From Gemmatimonadota bacterium (lineage in GTDB: Bacteria; Latescibacterota; UBA2968; UBA8231), in assembly GCA_009840005.1 (NCBI GenBank), contig VXOR01000045.1, positions 1-45,110 of the forward strand: 45,110 nucleotides of DNA. The letters run 5' to 3'. Under the pieces are notes generated by a model. It was given only the letters and a program-made list of their open reading frames with translations, made no database searches and had not been told where the DNA came from. Made by a program: the position numbers and the translations under genes. Positions 34,173-42,568 of this stretch are shown piece by piece; position 1 is the stretch's first letter; every line of letters begins with the position of its first letter.

Positions 34173-36017
34173 TTACTTGAGAAATATCATTCGCTTCCAA
34201 AGCGTAAGGTCTTCAGCATCTAGTGCGTAAAAGTATACGCCACTGCTCAAGCCAGAAGCATCGAAATGGAATTTGTACGCACCAACTTCAAGATGCTGAT
34301 TGACCAAAGTCCTCACCAATTGGCCTAGGGTATTGTAAACTTTGAGCGTAACCAATCCCGCATTAGGTATCTCGAATTCGATGGTGGTAGATGGGTTAAA
34401 TGGATTAGGATAGTTTTCCGCAAGGTGGTAACCGGTCGGCACTTGACTCTCCAAGTGTTCGACCGCGGTTGCCCTGTCCATCTTCAGCCACTGCTCTTTC
34501 TGTTCAGGGAACCAGTTCAAGTCCCCCACCGCGAATCCGTCTGTACCGGCATTCTGCAATGCCGGATTCGAAAACGCCAAGTTCTCCGGCAAAGGCCACG
34601 GAGGTGGATAGTGGATACCTTCGCCCCCCGGATCGTAGGACCATCGTGAATTCAGATCAAGCCGTTCATGCACGGTCTTGTCCATATACTCTATCAAGGC
34701 GTCCACGTGTCCTTCGATAGCCGGATCAAACATAGGATCTGCCTCCATGTTGCCCGCTAGAGTTGACTGAACGCCGATTGCCGGGAACAGATTGTCGAAC
34801 GTCCATTGCGTGTATCCCGTAATCCATCTCGGCTTATGCAATCTTCTGGGAAGTATCTGTATTGATCCGTCTGGGACCTTGACGCTATCGGTAAGCGTGA
34901 TATTAGCGTTATAGGTGTCGTAATAATCAAGCAGCTTTTGGGGCCAGAAATACGCATTGTTCTGGACATCTATTACTCTTCTCGTTGGATCCAGCATTTC
35001 AGCGGTGACCCCTCGGTCCGGGTCGATATATACCTCCGGCCCAGGGATAGTCTGGTTCCAAATATCCGTGCTCCACTTACTGACAGAATCCCGTGCCGTA
35101 AAGTGGATCAGGCTAGTGGATGTGGTATCTGGCCAATTGGAGAAACCGGGGTCTTCTAGGACAAACTTCGTCCACCAACCCAAGGAATGTACCGAGTAGA
35201 AAAGGTTGTTCTTAATGTGAACATTGGAGCCATGGTGGGCTAGGAAGGGATTAATATGGGTGTAAACTAGGGTGTTGTGCTCGAATACCGAATGATGGTC
35301 GTAGCCTCTCACCGACCAGATATACCCATTAACGGCAAAGAAAGTGTTGTTAATCACTTTCAGCGTATCCATATGGACCCCTGGAAACGCAATCATGGGT
35401 GAACCGCCCGCAATCCACGCTAGACTGTGATGATTATTGCGAAATACGCAATCCTGCATATCGATTTTGCTCCAGTGGCCAGCTATGAGTATGCCAAATC
35501 CGCCACCGCTATCAAATACAATGTCACGGAGTTTCAGCGCTATCGAATCGGCAGTTAGCGTCATGTAGTTATCCCAGCCTGCAACAACGTTATCGGCTCT
35601 GCGGGACAGCAAGTAGAGATCACTTATATTGATCTTTCCACCCTTCCCAATCAGGTCAAAGAACTGGGTTGGCGATGAGTCATCCGGCAAAATTCCGGGA
35701 ACAATTACGGGAGGTCTGTTAGCCGAGTTATTCGGATCGCCGTTTACTTCGGTAGCAATCAGGTTTAGGTCACCATTGACCTTCATCGTTTCCGTAAACT
35801 GGTATATCGCGCCTCTCTTGAGTCGATAGGCGCGATCGGGATGAGCTCTCTGGCCATTAGCTAGCGTGTCTGAGTTGATCACGGCATTGATATTGCCAGC
35901 CGGAAGCACTTCGATGTCAAGTGTATCTGCCATCTGGGCCTGAATGGGACTCGGAATGGCGAAGAAATAGACCACTAAGAGGGCAAGCAGCGACACGTAC
36001 GTCAGTGCGGTTTTCAT
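34173..36017 (-). CDS. T9SS-sorted secreted beta-helix protein
   Basis: A 614-residue secreted protein. ATG at 36017 follows GAGGT by seven bases and opens a standard signal peptide (cleavage near IQAQM, residue 28). Residues about 115-310 have the short repeated strands with stacked Asn of a right-handed parallel beta-helix (LKVINNTFFAVNGY, VFEHNTLVYTH, VHIKNNLFYSVHS), as in pectate lyases and other polysaccharide-acting proteins. The C-terminal ~80 residues are a type A T9SS sorting domain (ENYPNPFNPSTTIEFEIP, VYNTLGQLV, SGVYFYAL, RMIFLK). It is expected to be exported through PorU-type sorting and attached or released. First gene of the minus-strand operon with the TonB receptor. Confidence 0.9.
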   Translation of the reverse strand: MKTALTYVSLLALLVVYFFAIPSPIQAQMADTLDIEVLPAGNINAVINSDTLANGQRAHPDRAYRLKRGAIYQFTETMKVNGDLNLIATEVNGDPNNSANRPPVIVPGILPDDSSPTQFFDLIGKGGKINISDLYLLSRRADNVVAGWDNYMTLTADSIALKLRDIVFDSGGGFGILIAGHWSKIDMQDCVFRNNHHSLAWIAGGSPMIAFPGVHMDTLKVINNTFFAVNGYIWSVRGYDHHSVFEHNTLVYTHINPFLAHHGSNVHIKNNLFYSVHSLGWWTKFVLEDPGFSNWPDTTSTSLIHFTARDSVSKWSTDIWNQTIPGPEVYIDPDRGVTAEMLDPTRRVIDVQNNAYFWPQKLLDYYDTYNANITLTDSVKVPDGSIQILPRRLHKPRWITGYTQWTFDNLFPAIGVQSTLAGNMEADPMFDPAIEGHVDALIEYMDKTVHERLDLNSRWSYDPGGEGIHYPPPWPLPENLAFSNPALQNAGTDGFAVGDLNWFPEQKEQWLKMDRATAVEHLESQVPTGYHLAENYPNPFNPSTTIEFEIPNAGLVTLKVYNTLGQLVRTLVNQHLEVGAYKFHFDASGLSSGVYFYALDAEDLTLWKRMIFLK

Positions 36018-36097
36018 GGGTAAGACCTCGTGGTGAATTAGGTGGGAGGGAACGTGGTCAAGACAAAAGCCTAACCGCGCCGACAAATAGTGGCGGT

Positions 36098-36126
36098 AAT
36101 CTAAAGGGGGGGGGTACACTTGTCAA
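36098..36126 (-). promoter_or_regulatory. Predicted promoter of the T9SS/TonB operon with a nine-C spacer tract
   Basis: On the minus strand TTGACA and TAGATT are 17 bases apart, and nine of those spacer bases are an unbroken C run (plus-strand G at 36106-36114). The transcription start would be near 36091, leaving a leader of about 74 bases. Length changes of the homopolymer would alter the spacer. Confidence 0.5.
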
Positions 36127-36220
36127 TCTATAGTTCGATAGTTCGATTTTTCATCTTTTTGACAATCAGATCGACTCGGATTTTGGGGCTTCCTAGACGA
36201 TCTATAGAGGACGACAGGGG

Positions 36221-36249
36221 TTGACTAAGGAAGGGGAAGGCAATAGTAT
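36221..36249 (+). promoter_or_regulatory. Predicted sigma70-type promoter of the pterin methyltransferase gene
   Basis: TTGACT and TAGTAT are separated by exactly 17 bases. The expected start near 36256 leaves a leader of about 136 bases before the ATG at 36392. No FadR-type operator is present here. Confidence 0.45.
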
Positions 36250-36391
36250 AAAAGGTTGGTTTCTTAGACGAGATGGCAGTGATTTTCTTTGGTAGTGAAT
36301 CGCTCCCCCATTCATTGAAGAAGCCTATCTTTATTCAACTTCATCCAACAACGCCCATCCTGATCGCCACTTCACCCAAATACGGAATCCT

Positions 36392-37420
36392 ATGAACATC
36401 CCCGGTACGGATCGTCCCTTCTTCGTCATCGGCGAAAACATCCACACCACCCGCGTCGTCTTGCGCAAAGGCAAGCTCATCGGCCCAGACCCCCAGGGCG
36501 TCGAATCCGTGCGCTTCCGCAACGCCAACAACAAGCGCCGCTTCCTCCACATTCCCGAAGCAGTCAAAACGACCCAAGACTACGAGGAAGGCCGCGTCAA
36601 ACACCTCAAGATCGCCGTGCAGCAAGCCATGCTCGGCAACGCGGACGGGCTCGACTACCTCCGCCGCCAAGTGCAGCGCCAAGAAGCGGCTGGCACCGAT
36701 TTCCTCGACCTCAATGTCGATGAGATCTCGATCAAGCACGCAGACCAACAAGAGGCCATGCGCTGGTTGGTACAGGCAGTATCGGCCATGTCGCAGACGC
36801 CTCTAGCCATCGACTCCTCCCAGCTAGACACTCTCGCCGTCGGCCTCGAAGCCGGTGCCGACCACCCTCAGCGCCTGCTGCTCAACTCCGCGTCTTTAGA
36901 GCGGCCCGAAGCCCTAGAGCTAGCCAAACGGTACAACGCCCAAGTCATCATCACTGCGGCGGGCGAGTCCGGTATGCCGCAAAGTGCGCGAGAACGGATC
37001 GATCACGCCCGGCAAATGGTCGATAAGGCTCTCGCCTTGGGGCTGCCGCTCGCCGACTTGTACATCGACCCCCTGATCTTCCCTATCTCGGTTGACGCGC
37101 AATTCGGCCACCACGCTTTTGACGCCATCCGCCAACTGCGCGACGAGTTAGGTGCCGACGTCCACATCACCGGCGGCTTCTCCAACGTCTCCTTCGGCCT
37201 GCCCTGCCGCCACTTGATCAACGATGTCTTCCTGCTGCTGGCCGTCGAAGCCGGTGCCGACAGCGCGATCATGGACCCAACGACCACCTCCCTAGCCGAC
37301 CTATTTGCCACCGACCGCCAAACCCGTCCCTACCAGCTAGCCGAAGATATGCTGCTGGGCCGAGACGAGTACTGCGCCGCCTTCCTCCGCGCCTATCGCA
37401 AAGGCGAACTAGCCGCCTAG
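36392..37420 (+). CDS. Methyltetrahydrofolate:corrinoid methyltransferase (pterin-binding, AcsE/MtvA type)
   Basis: A 342-residue TIM barrel of the pterin-binding family shared with dihydropteroate synthase, AcsE and the MetH folate domain. Diagnostic stretches are GENIHTTRVV (14-23), FLDLNVDE near 110, PLAIDSSQLDTL near 136, LLNSASLERPE near 162 and GGFSNVSFGLPCRHLIND near 270-287, the last being characteristic of AcsE/MtvA. It would act as MT2, moving the methyl group between the corrinoid protein and tetrahydrofolate. It is not linked to the corrinoid gene, which lies about 15 kb upstream. A leading ~40-residue segment precedes the barrel. Confidence 0.88.
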   Translation: MNIPGTDRPFFVIGENIHTTRVVLRKGKLIGPDPQGVESVRFRNANNKRRFLHIPEAVKTTQDYEEGRVKHLKIAVQQAMLGNADGLDYLRRQVQRQEAAGTDFLDLNVDEISIKHADQQEAMRWLVQAVSAMSQTPLAIDSSQLDTLAVGLEAGADHPQRLLLNSASLERPEALELAKRYNAQVIITAAGESGMPQSARERIDHARQMVDKALALGLPLADLYIDPLIFPISVDAQFGHHAFDAIRQLRDELGADVHITGGFSNVSFGLPCRHLINDVFLLLAVEAGADSAIMDPTTTSLADLFATDRQTRPYQLAEDMLLGRDEYCAAFLRAYRKGELAA

Positions 37421-37510
37421 TCCGTTGGTCATTATTGTTCTTATCCCGTAGATTAAAAACTGAACTTAGAACCGTTTTTTGCCGTCGGCCTGTAGATCGC
37501 AATCGGAAAT

Positions 37511-38563
37511 ATGCGGAACGCTAGGTACACGACCCCGGACCTGAGTGGGCGTTTTTTAGTGTCGCCCTCGGAGCGCGGGCCTCTGGCCCGCAGGCAGGCA
37601 GGATGCCCGCGATCCCAGGGGAAACCCTACGGTCGTGTACTTAGACGGAACGACAAAATCTGTATCTTTGCTGTTCTGCTGTCGTTGATCCTCACCGCCT
37701 GCAGCAAAGAAAAAACATCCCACACCGAATGGGTCGCCAATTTGAGCGAGGATCACATCGTCCACACGTTGGGCGGCCAACGCCCGGCCCTCTTGGTCCT
37801 CCCAGCCGATCACGACCCCGAGACGCCTATCCCGCTCGTGCTCAGCCTGCACGGCTTCACCAGCCACTCGGCCCAACACGACCGCTATTTCGGCCTCTCA
37901 AAGCGGGTGAACGACCATCGCTTCGCCCTCATTATGGCCAACGGCACGCGCGACCCCGATGGCAAGCGCTTCTGGAACGCCACGGACTTCTGCTGCGATC
38001 TCCACAACACCCAAGTCGATGACGTGAAATACCTTTCCGGACTACTCGAAGAAGCCGCCACGCACATCGCCGTAGAGCGCATCTTCGCCCTCGGGCACTC
38101 CAACGGCGGCTTCATGTCCTACCGACTCGCCTGCGAAGGCATTCCGGGTTTAGTCGCCATTGCCAGCCTCGCTGGCACTTCTTTCAGTGACCCCGCCCGT
38201 TGCGCTTTCGCATCCCCAGTCTCGGTGCTGCAAATCCACGGCACAGACGACGAGACCGTGGCCTACGACGGCAGCACGGGCGAACATGAGTACGCAGGCG
38301 CAGAAGAAGTCGCATTGCGTTGGGCAGCACTCGCCCGCTGCGACCTCACCGATCCAGAAATCCTCCCCCCGCTCGACCTCGACCAAGGCATTGATGGCCC
38401 CGAGACCGTCCGCACCCGCTACCGCACGGGCTGTCGCAACGACGTCACCATTGAGTTGTGGACCATAGAGCAAGGATCGCACGTACCGCACTTTGCGCCC
38501 GACTTTGGCCAACGCTTGCTCGAATGGCTATTCAACGCCTCCCACGCCGACACCCTATCTTAG
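37511..38563 (+). CDS. Alpha/beta-hydrolase lipoprotein (feruloyl esterase/PHB-depolymerase-like) with MITE-interrupted signal sequence
   Basis: A 350-residue reading frame. From about residue 48 it has a lipoprotein signal (core FAVLLSLILTAC, lipobox LTAC, Cys 64), then an alpha/beta-hydrolase of the esterase/PHB-depolymerase group: LVLSLHGFTSHS near 108, nucleophile GHSNGG near 195, IHGTDDETV near 242 and a His in GSHVPHF near 325. It probably cuts ester bonds in the periplasm or outside the cell. The first three codons and the rest are separated by a 125-bp palindromic element plus a repeated CGGAACG, adding 44 residues in frame. Without the insert the gene would start MRNDKICIFAVLLSL, a normal lipoprotein signal. 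Whether the extended form is still exported is unknown. Confidence 0.78.
   Translation: MRNARYTTPDLSGRFLVSPSERGPLARRQAGCPRSQGKPYGRVLRRNDKICIFAVLLSLILTACSKEKTSHTEWVANLSEDHIVHTLGGQRPALLVLPADHDPETPIPLVLSLHGFTSHSAQHDRYFGLSKRVNDHRFALIMANGTRDPDGKRFWNATDFCCDLHNTQVDDVKYLSGLLEEAATHIAVERIFALGHSNGGFMSYRLACEGIPGLVAIASLAGTSFSDPARCAFASPVSVLQIHGTDDETVAYDGSTGEHEYAGAEEVALRWAALARCDLTDPEILPPLDLDQGIDGPETVRTRYRTGCRNDVTIELWTIEQGSHVPHFAPDFGQRLLEWLFNASHADTLS
37514..37520. repeat. Left copy of 7-bp target-site duplication CGGAACG
   Basis: CGGAACG follows the ATG of the lipoprotein gene directly and recurs at 37646-37652, bracketing the MITE-like element. Confidence 0.7.
37521..37645. mobile_element. 125-bp MITE-like element with terminal inverted repeats
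   Basis: The ends are imperfect inverted repeats: left CTAGGTACACGACC, and right (read inward) TCTAAGTACACGACC, sharing GTACACGACC exactly. An inner hairpin GCGGGCC-TCT-GGCCCGC lies at 37575-37591. It has no gene of its own and is bracketed by CGGAACG at both sides, the pattern of a transposase-dependent miniature element. The mobilising transposase is not in the window. Confidence 0.75.
37646..37652. repeat. Right copy of 7-bp target-site duplication CGGAACG
   Basis: Second copy of CGGAACG, followed by the rest of the lipoprotein signal sequence (codons for DKICIF). Deleting one copy plus the element restores an uninterrupted signal peptide frame. Confidence 0.7.
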
Positions 38564-38577
38564 ACGGAGACAACCCT

Positions 38578-39567
38578 GTGTCCCATTTCCTTCAGCGCCT
38601 TGACGATCCGCACCCTCTCTTGTACGACGGCGGTTTTGGCTCCGAGCTTTTCGCCCGCCAAATCGAACTGACCAACTCCACCCTCGCCAATGAAACCCAT
38701 CCAGAGGCGGTCGTCGATATTCACGCCGAATACATTGCCGCAGGTGCCGACTGCATTGGCACCAACACCTTTGTCGCCTCTGAGTTGCACCTCGCCATGG
38801 CCGACAAAGACCCGACCCAAGCCGGGGCGCTGGCCCGGCGCGGGGCCGAGTTGGCACAGCGCGCCCGGGAACTCGGTGAGCGGGATGTCTTCATCGCCGG
38901 CTCCATCGGCCCCTCCCCCGGAGCCATCGAAGCCGACGCCGGCAGCACGGATTTCGGCATTGCCAACGACAAGGTTCGCGCCGCGCATCAGCGCATCATC
39001 GACGCGCTTTGCGAGGGGGGGGTCGATTTTTTCTCCGTTGAAACCCAGTTTTCAGCTGTCGAAGCGGCCATGGTCTGCGACATCGCCCGCCAGACCGGCC
39101 TGCCTATTGCCGTTAATCTCGCGCTCAAATACACGCAGGATCGCAAAAGCAAGCAGGTCGTCTATCGCACCGATTGGGGGCACTCGGTTGCCGACCTCTT
39201 GGACACACTCGCCTCGGGCCAATACTCCGGCGGCGACAACCTCCTCGACCACGTCCACCTCGTCGGGGTCAACTGCGGCGCTGAAACCCGGCGCAGCGAG
39301 CACACCGGCATGCCGTACGCCCTCCACGGCGTCGAGCAGCTTAAGGCCGCCATGCAGGAGCGCGGCCTCGACAAGAAGCTGATTACCTATCCCAATGCCG
39401 GTATGCCGCAGCTCAACAGCGCCCTCCGCACCATCTACTCGCAGAGCCCCGAGGAAATGGCCGCGTATATCCCGGACTTAGCAGCCGCTGGCGTCCAAAT
39501 CATCGGCGGCTGCTGCGGCACTACGCCGGATCACATCCGCGCCTTTCGCCGAGCACTCGACCCATGA
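38578..39567 (+). CDS. Homocysteine S-methyltransferase family protein
   Basis: A 329-residue TIM barrel of the homocysteine/betaine-homocysteine methyltransferase family. The zinc-binding cysteines are C233 (GVNCGAE) and C312/C313 (GGCCGTTP), and the N-terminus has LLYDGGFGSEL. It transfers a methyl group to homocysteine or a related thiol; the donor may be a betaine, S-methylmethionine or a corrinoid, not resolvable here. The start is GTG with GGAG eight bases upstream; the frame is open further but overlaps the preceding gene. Its last codons overlap the next ATG by four bases. Confidence 0.85.
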   Translation: MSHFLQRLDDPHPLLYDGGFGSELFARQIELTNSTLANETHPEAVVDIHAEYIAAGADCIGTNTFVASELHLAMADKDPTQAGALARRGAELAQRARELGERDVFIAGSIGPSPGAIEADAGSTDFGIANDKVRAAHQRIIDALCEGGVDFFSVETQFSAVEAAMVCDIARQTGLPIAVNLALKYTQDRKSKQVVYRTDWGHSVADLLDTLASGQYSGGDNLLDHVHLVGVNCGAETRRSEHTGMPYALHGVEQLKAAMQERGLDKKLITYPNAGMPQLNSALRTIYSQSPEEMAAYIPDLAAAGVQIIGGCCGTTPDHIRAFRRALDP

Positions 39568-39845
39568 TCCAATACCAAGTCCTCTACTGGCGCGACATTC
39601 CCGTGCAAATCAAGCTCTTTGCCGGTCGCCGGCCGAGCTCACACACCCTGCCCGGCCGCTTCCAACTGGCGATCGACCGCATCGCCATGCAGGAGGGGCT
39701 GGTGGGCACCGACGCCTATCTAGACCAGTGGCACTGGTCCGCAAAGCAAGAGCGCGCCGGCACACCCGAAGACGTGTTACAAACACTCTTGCGCGAAACC
39801 GAAGAGGAAGGCGACCGCATCCTCGCCGCGTATAAGCGATCGTGA
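39564..39845 (+). CDS. Small Virulence_fact-family protein
   Basis: A 93-residue protein matching the short Virulence_fact family: [14 protein letters not shown] near the start, then [14 protein letters not shown] and [10 protein letters not shown] in the middle. The family name comes from an old mutant phenotype. In many proteobacteria the gene sits beside corrinoid/folate methyltransferase genes, as it does here, so a helper role in methyl metabolism is more likely than virulence. Start and stop overlap both neighbours (ATGA and GTGA), indicating tight coupling. Confidence 0.7.
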   Translation: MIQYQVLYWRDIPVQIKLFAGRRPSSHTLPGRFQLAIDRIAMQEGLVGTDAYLDQWHWSAKQERAGTPEDVLQTLLRETEEEGDRILAAYKRS

Positions 39846-41725
39846 TTTTCTACGACAAAGCATACCAAGTCATCGTCGTCGGCGGCGGCCACGCCGGCAC
39901 CGAGGCCGCACTCGCCGCGGCGCGCATGGGAGCCGAGACCCTGCTCCTGACCATGAACTTGGACACCATTGGCCAGCTATCCTGCAATCCGGCTATCGGC
40001 GGGATCGGCAAGGGTCACATCGTCAAGGAAATCGACGCGCTCGGCGGCCAGATGGCCGTCAACACCGACCGCACCGGCATCCAATTCCGCCGCCTCAACA
40101 CCTCGCGCGGGCCAGCCGTGCGCGCCTCGCGGGCCCAAGCCGACAAAAAGGACTACCAATTCGAGCTGAAGTACACCTGCGAACAGCAGGAGCATCTCGA
40201 CATCCGCCAGGGCCTGATGGAAAGCTTGCTGATCGAGAATGGAGTCGTCCAAGGCATCGGCATCAAGGGCGGCATCGCCTACCGCAGCCGCACCGTCATC
40301 CTCACGACCGGCACCTTCCTGCGCGGCAAAATTCACGTCGGCGATTTCTCCTACAGCGCAGGGCGCGCCGGCGAGACCGCCGCCGAAAAGGCTGCCGAGG
40401 GCTTGGTCGCGCTCGGCTTTGAAACCGGCCGTCTCAAAACCGGCACCCCACCGCGCGTCAATGGCCGCACCCTCGACTTTGCCGCGTTCGAAGAACAGCC
40501 CGGCGACGACCCGCCGCGCCCCTTTTCCTATGCGGTGCAAAAAATCACCCAGCCGCAAATGCCCTGCTGGATCACCTACACCAACGCCCACACCCACGAA
40601 CTCGTCCAAGACAACCTATCGCACTCGGCCATGTACAGCGGGCGCATCGAGGGCATCGGCCCGCGCTACTGCCCTTCCATAGAGGACAAAATCGCTCGCT
40701 TTGCCGACAAGGAACGGCACCAAGTTTTCATCGAGCCAGAGGGGCGGCGCACGCTCGAATTTTATCTCAACGGCCTGTCGATGAGCCTACCGGAGGCCCT
40801 GCAACCCCAGATCGTGCGCTCCCTGCCCGGCCTCGAACGGGCCGAGATCCTGCGCCCAGCGTACGCCGTCGAATACGACTACGCCCCGCCGACTCAACTC
40901 TACTCACACCTAGAGACCAAGCGCGTGGCCAATCTCTTCTTCGCCGGCCAGATCAACGGCACCACCGGCTACGAAGAAGCTGCGGCTCAAGGGATTATGG
41001 CGGGCATCAACGCCGTGCTCAAGGCGCGCGGCGACGACCCGCTGGTACTCACGCGTGCCGACGCGTACATCGGCGTCCTCATCGACGACCTAGTGACCAA
41101 AGGCACGCTAGAGCCGTACCGCATCTTCACCTCGCGCGCCGAACACCGTCTGCTCTTGCGCGAGGACAACGCCGACGACCGGCTGATGGCCAAGGGCCGG
41201 GCGCTGGGATTGATCGGCGACAACCTGTGGCGTCAGTTTCAAACCAAGCAGCAACAGGTCGCCGCCGAACGCGAACGCCTCCAGCACGAGCGCGTCAAAC
41301 CGACCGAAAAGGTACAAGAAATCTTGACGCGGCAGGGCACCACACCCATCAACGAATCGACCTCGCTCGCCGAGTTGCTGCGCCGCCCCCAACTCAACTA
41401 CGACCACCTCTGCGAATTCGCCCCACCGCCACAGCGGCTCTCCCCGGACGCGGCCGAACACGTCGAGGCCGAGATCAAATACGCGGGGTACATCAAGCGC
41501 CAAGAGACCCAAGCGCAAAAGCTCAAGCGCCTCGAATCCCTGCACCTGCCGATTGATTTTGACTTCGCCGCTCCCGGACTGAACATTTCGACCGAGGCGC
41601 GCCAAAAGCTCGCGACGATCCGCCCACAGACTCTAGGACAGGCTTCGCGCATTTCCGGAGTCTCACCCGCGGACCTCGCTTCGCTCATGGTCTTCTTACA
41701 CGCCCGTAACCAACCCACCACCTAG
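39842..41725 (+). CDS. mnmG: tRNA uridine-5-carboxymethylaminomethyl(34) synthesis enzyme MnmG
   Basis: A 627-residue FAD-dependent tRNA-modifying enzyme (GidA), of the family's usual length. It acts with MnmE on U34 of tRNAs. The dinucleotide-binding [10 protein letters not shown] (14-23), [26 protein letters not shown] region near 49, [11 protein letters not shown] near 200 and the C-terminal tRNA-contact helices are present. The start is GTG, overlapping the TGA of the preceding small gene by GTGA. Its link to the homocysteine methyltransferase is probably positional. No mnmE is in the window. Confidence 0.96.
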   Translation: MIFYDKAYQVIVVGGGHAGTEAALAAARMGAETLLLTMNLDTIGQLSCNPAIGGIGKGHIVKEIDALGGQMAVNTDRTGIQFRRLNTSRGPAVRASRAQADKKDYQFELKYTCEQQEHLDIRQGLMESLLIENGVVQGIGIKGGIAYRSRTVILTTGTFLRGKIHVGDFSYSAGRAGETAAEKAAEGLVALGFETGRLKTGTPPRVNGRTLDFAAFEEQPGDDPPRPFSYAVQKITQPQMPCWITYTNAHTHELVQDNLSHSAMYSGRIEGIGPRYCPSIEDKIARFADKERHQVFIEPEGRRTLEFYLNGLSMSLPEALQPQIVRSLPGLERAEILRPAYAVEYDYAPPTQLYSHLETKRVANLFFAGQINGTTGYEEAAAQGIMAGINAVLKARGDDPLVLTRADAYIGVLIDDLVTKGTLEPYRIFTSRAEHRLLLREDNADDRLMAKGRALGLIGDNLWRQFQTKQQQVAAERERLQHERVKPTEKVQEILTRQGTTPINESTSLAELLRRPQLNYDHLCEFAPPPQRLSPDAAEHVEAEIKYAGYIKRQETQAQKLKRLESLHLPIDFDFAAPGLNISTEARQKLATIRPQTLGQASRISGVSPADLASLMVFLHARNQPTT

Positions 41726-41730
41726 CGCAC

Positions 41731-41765
41731 AAAAAAACGCCCCTGCACGACAACAGCCGTACAAG
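41731..41765 (-). terminator. Probable intrinsic terminator of the DUF151/UVR gene
   Basis: On the minus strand an 8-bp stem with two G-T pairs (CTTGTACG / CGTGCAGG) around GCTGTTGT is followed within four bases by seven Ts. It lies between convergent mnmG and the DUF151 gene and would stop the latter. Confidence 0.45.
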
Positions 41766-41796
41766 AGCATCCAAGCGCAGCGCAGCGCGAGCGCCC

Positions 41797-42495
41797 TCAG
41801 CCTTCGGACTCTAGCTCGCTGATGCGGTCGCGGACCTTGGCGGCCTGCTCGTAGGCCTCTTGAGCGATGAGCCAGTCCAAGTGTGCCTTGAGTTGTTCCA
41901 ACTGGCTTATTGGCTCGCCCGTCTCCGGGTCCACGAACGCCTCCGACTGCTGACCGTCCCCTTCGCGCTCGGTCTCTTCGTCCGCTGCGGGAGCATCCGG
42001 CGCTACCTCGGGCGCGACGACTTGTTCGCCCTCGGCCGCTTCGCGCTCATCGGAGTGTTCCAACGGCTGGCCGGCCGCCTCCATGACTTCTGGGGTCAGG
42101 AAAAGCGGCACGCCCAAGAGCGTGGCCACGATCATGCCATCGCTGGGGCGACAGTCGAGGTAAAAGGACTGGCCTTGGGCTTGGACCAGCAGGTACGCGT
42201 GGAAAACATCCTCTTTGAGCGTGTGGACCACCAGCTTGCGGACCACGGCGTCGATTCGCTTGAGTAGGTTGCACAATAGATCGTGCGGCAGGGGCCTTGG
42301 CAAGGCAATTTTGCGGAGCGCCATGGCGAGGGCTTGGCCCTCAAAGTGGCCGATCGTGATGGGCACGACGCTCTTTTCCGTACCCTTGAGCAAAACCAAG
42401 AACTTCTGTGGCATACCCAAACCCTGCTCCGCGTCTGGATAGGGGTACATGTCGAAAATGTACACTGGAATTAGATGGCTCTCTTCGTCTTTCAT
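41797..42495 (-). CDS. Bifunctional nuclease domain (DUF151) protein with C-terminal UVR motif
   Basis: A 232-residue protein. Residues about 10-140 form the BFN/DUF151 domain (LLKGTEKSVVPITIGHFEGQAL, FHAYLLV, DCRPSDGMIVATLLGVPLFL), seen in proteins with reported RNase/DNase activity and in stress-linked bacterial genes. An acidic Glu/Ala/Pro linker of about 45 residues follows, then a UVR motif (LEQLKAHLDWLIAQEAYEQA and KVRDRISELE) of the UvrB/UvrC-interaction type. Cytosolic. Its role could be nucleic-acid repair or regulation; the family is not well understood. Confidence 0.85.
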   Translation of the reverse strand: MKDEESHLIPVYIFDMYPYPDAEQGLGMPQKFLVLLKGTEKSVVPITIGHFEGQALAMALRKIALPRPLPHDLLCNLLKRIDAVVRKLVVHTLKEDVFHAYLLVQAQGQSFYLDCRPSDGMIVATLLGVPLFLTPEVMEAAGQPLEHSDEREAAEGEQVVAPEVAPDAPAADEETEREGDGQQSEAFVDPETGEPISQLEQLKAHLDWLIAQEAYEQAAKVRDRISELESEG

Positions 42496-42568
42496 CGCTC
42501 CCGTACCCTTGTATAGATTGCTGTTCTCGTCAGTAATATAGGCTTTTGCCGGGCAAATACAATTTTCT

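Larger units (their letters stand above)
36018..36391. other. 374-base divergent control region
   Basis: This gap separates the T9SS/TonB operon (minus) from the methyltetrahydrofolate methyltransferase gene (plus). It contains one good predicted promoter in each direction, a nine-G tract inside the minus-strand promoter, and short direct repeats ATAGTTCGATAGTTCGA around 36130. Between 36256 and 36391 I see no strong hairpin, riboswitch core or open reading frame. Confidence 0.6.

Noticed and set aside
36256..36391. Cobalamin or SAM riboswitch in the long leader of the pterin methyltransferase gene
   Set aside because: The 136-base leader invited a search, but no B12-box-like GCCACTG core on the plus strand or matching stems were found by eye.
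38458..38577. Upstream extension of the homocysteine methyltransferase
   Set aside because: It overlaps the esterase gene in another frame; GGAG with a GTG at 38578 is the better start.
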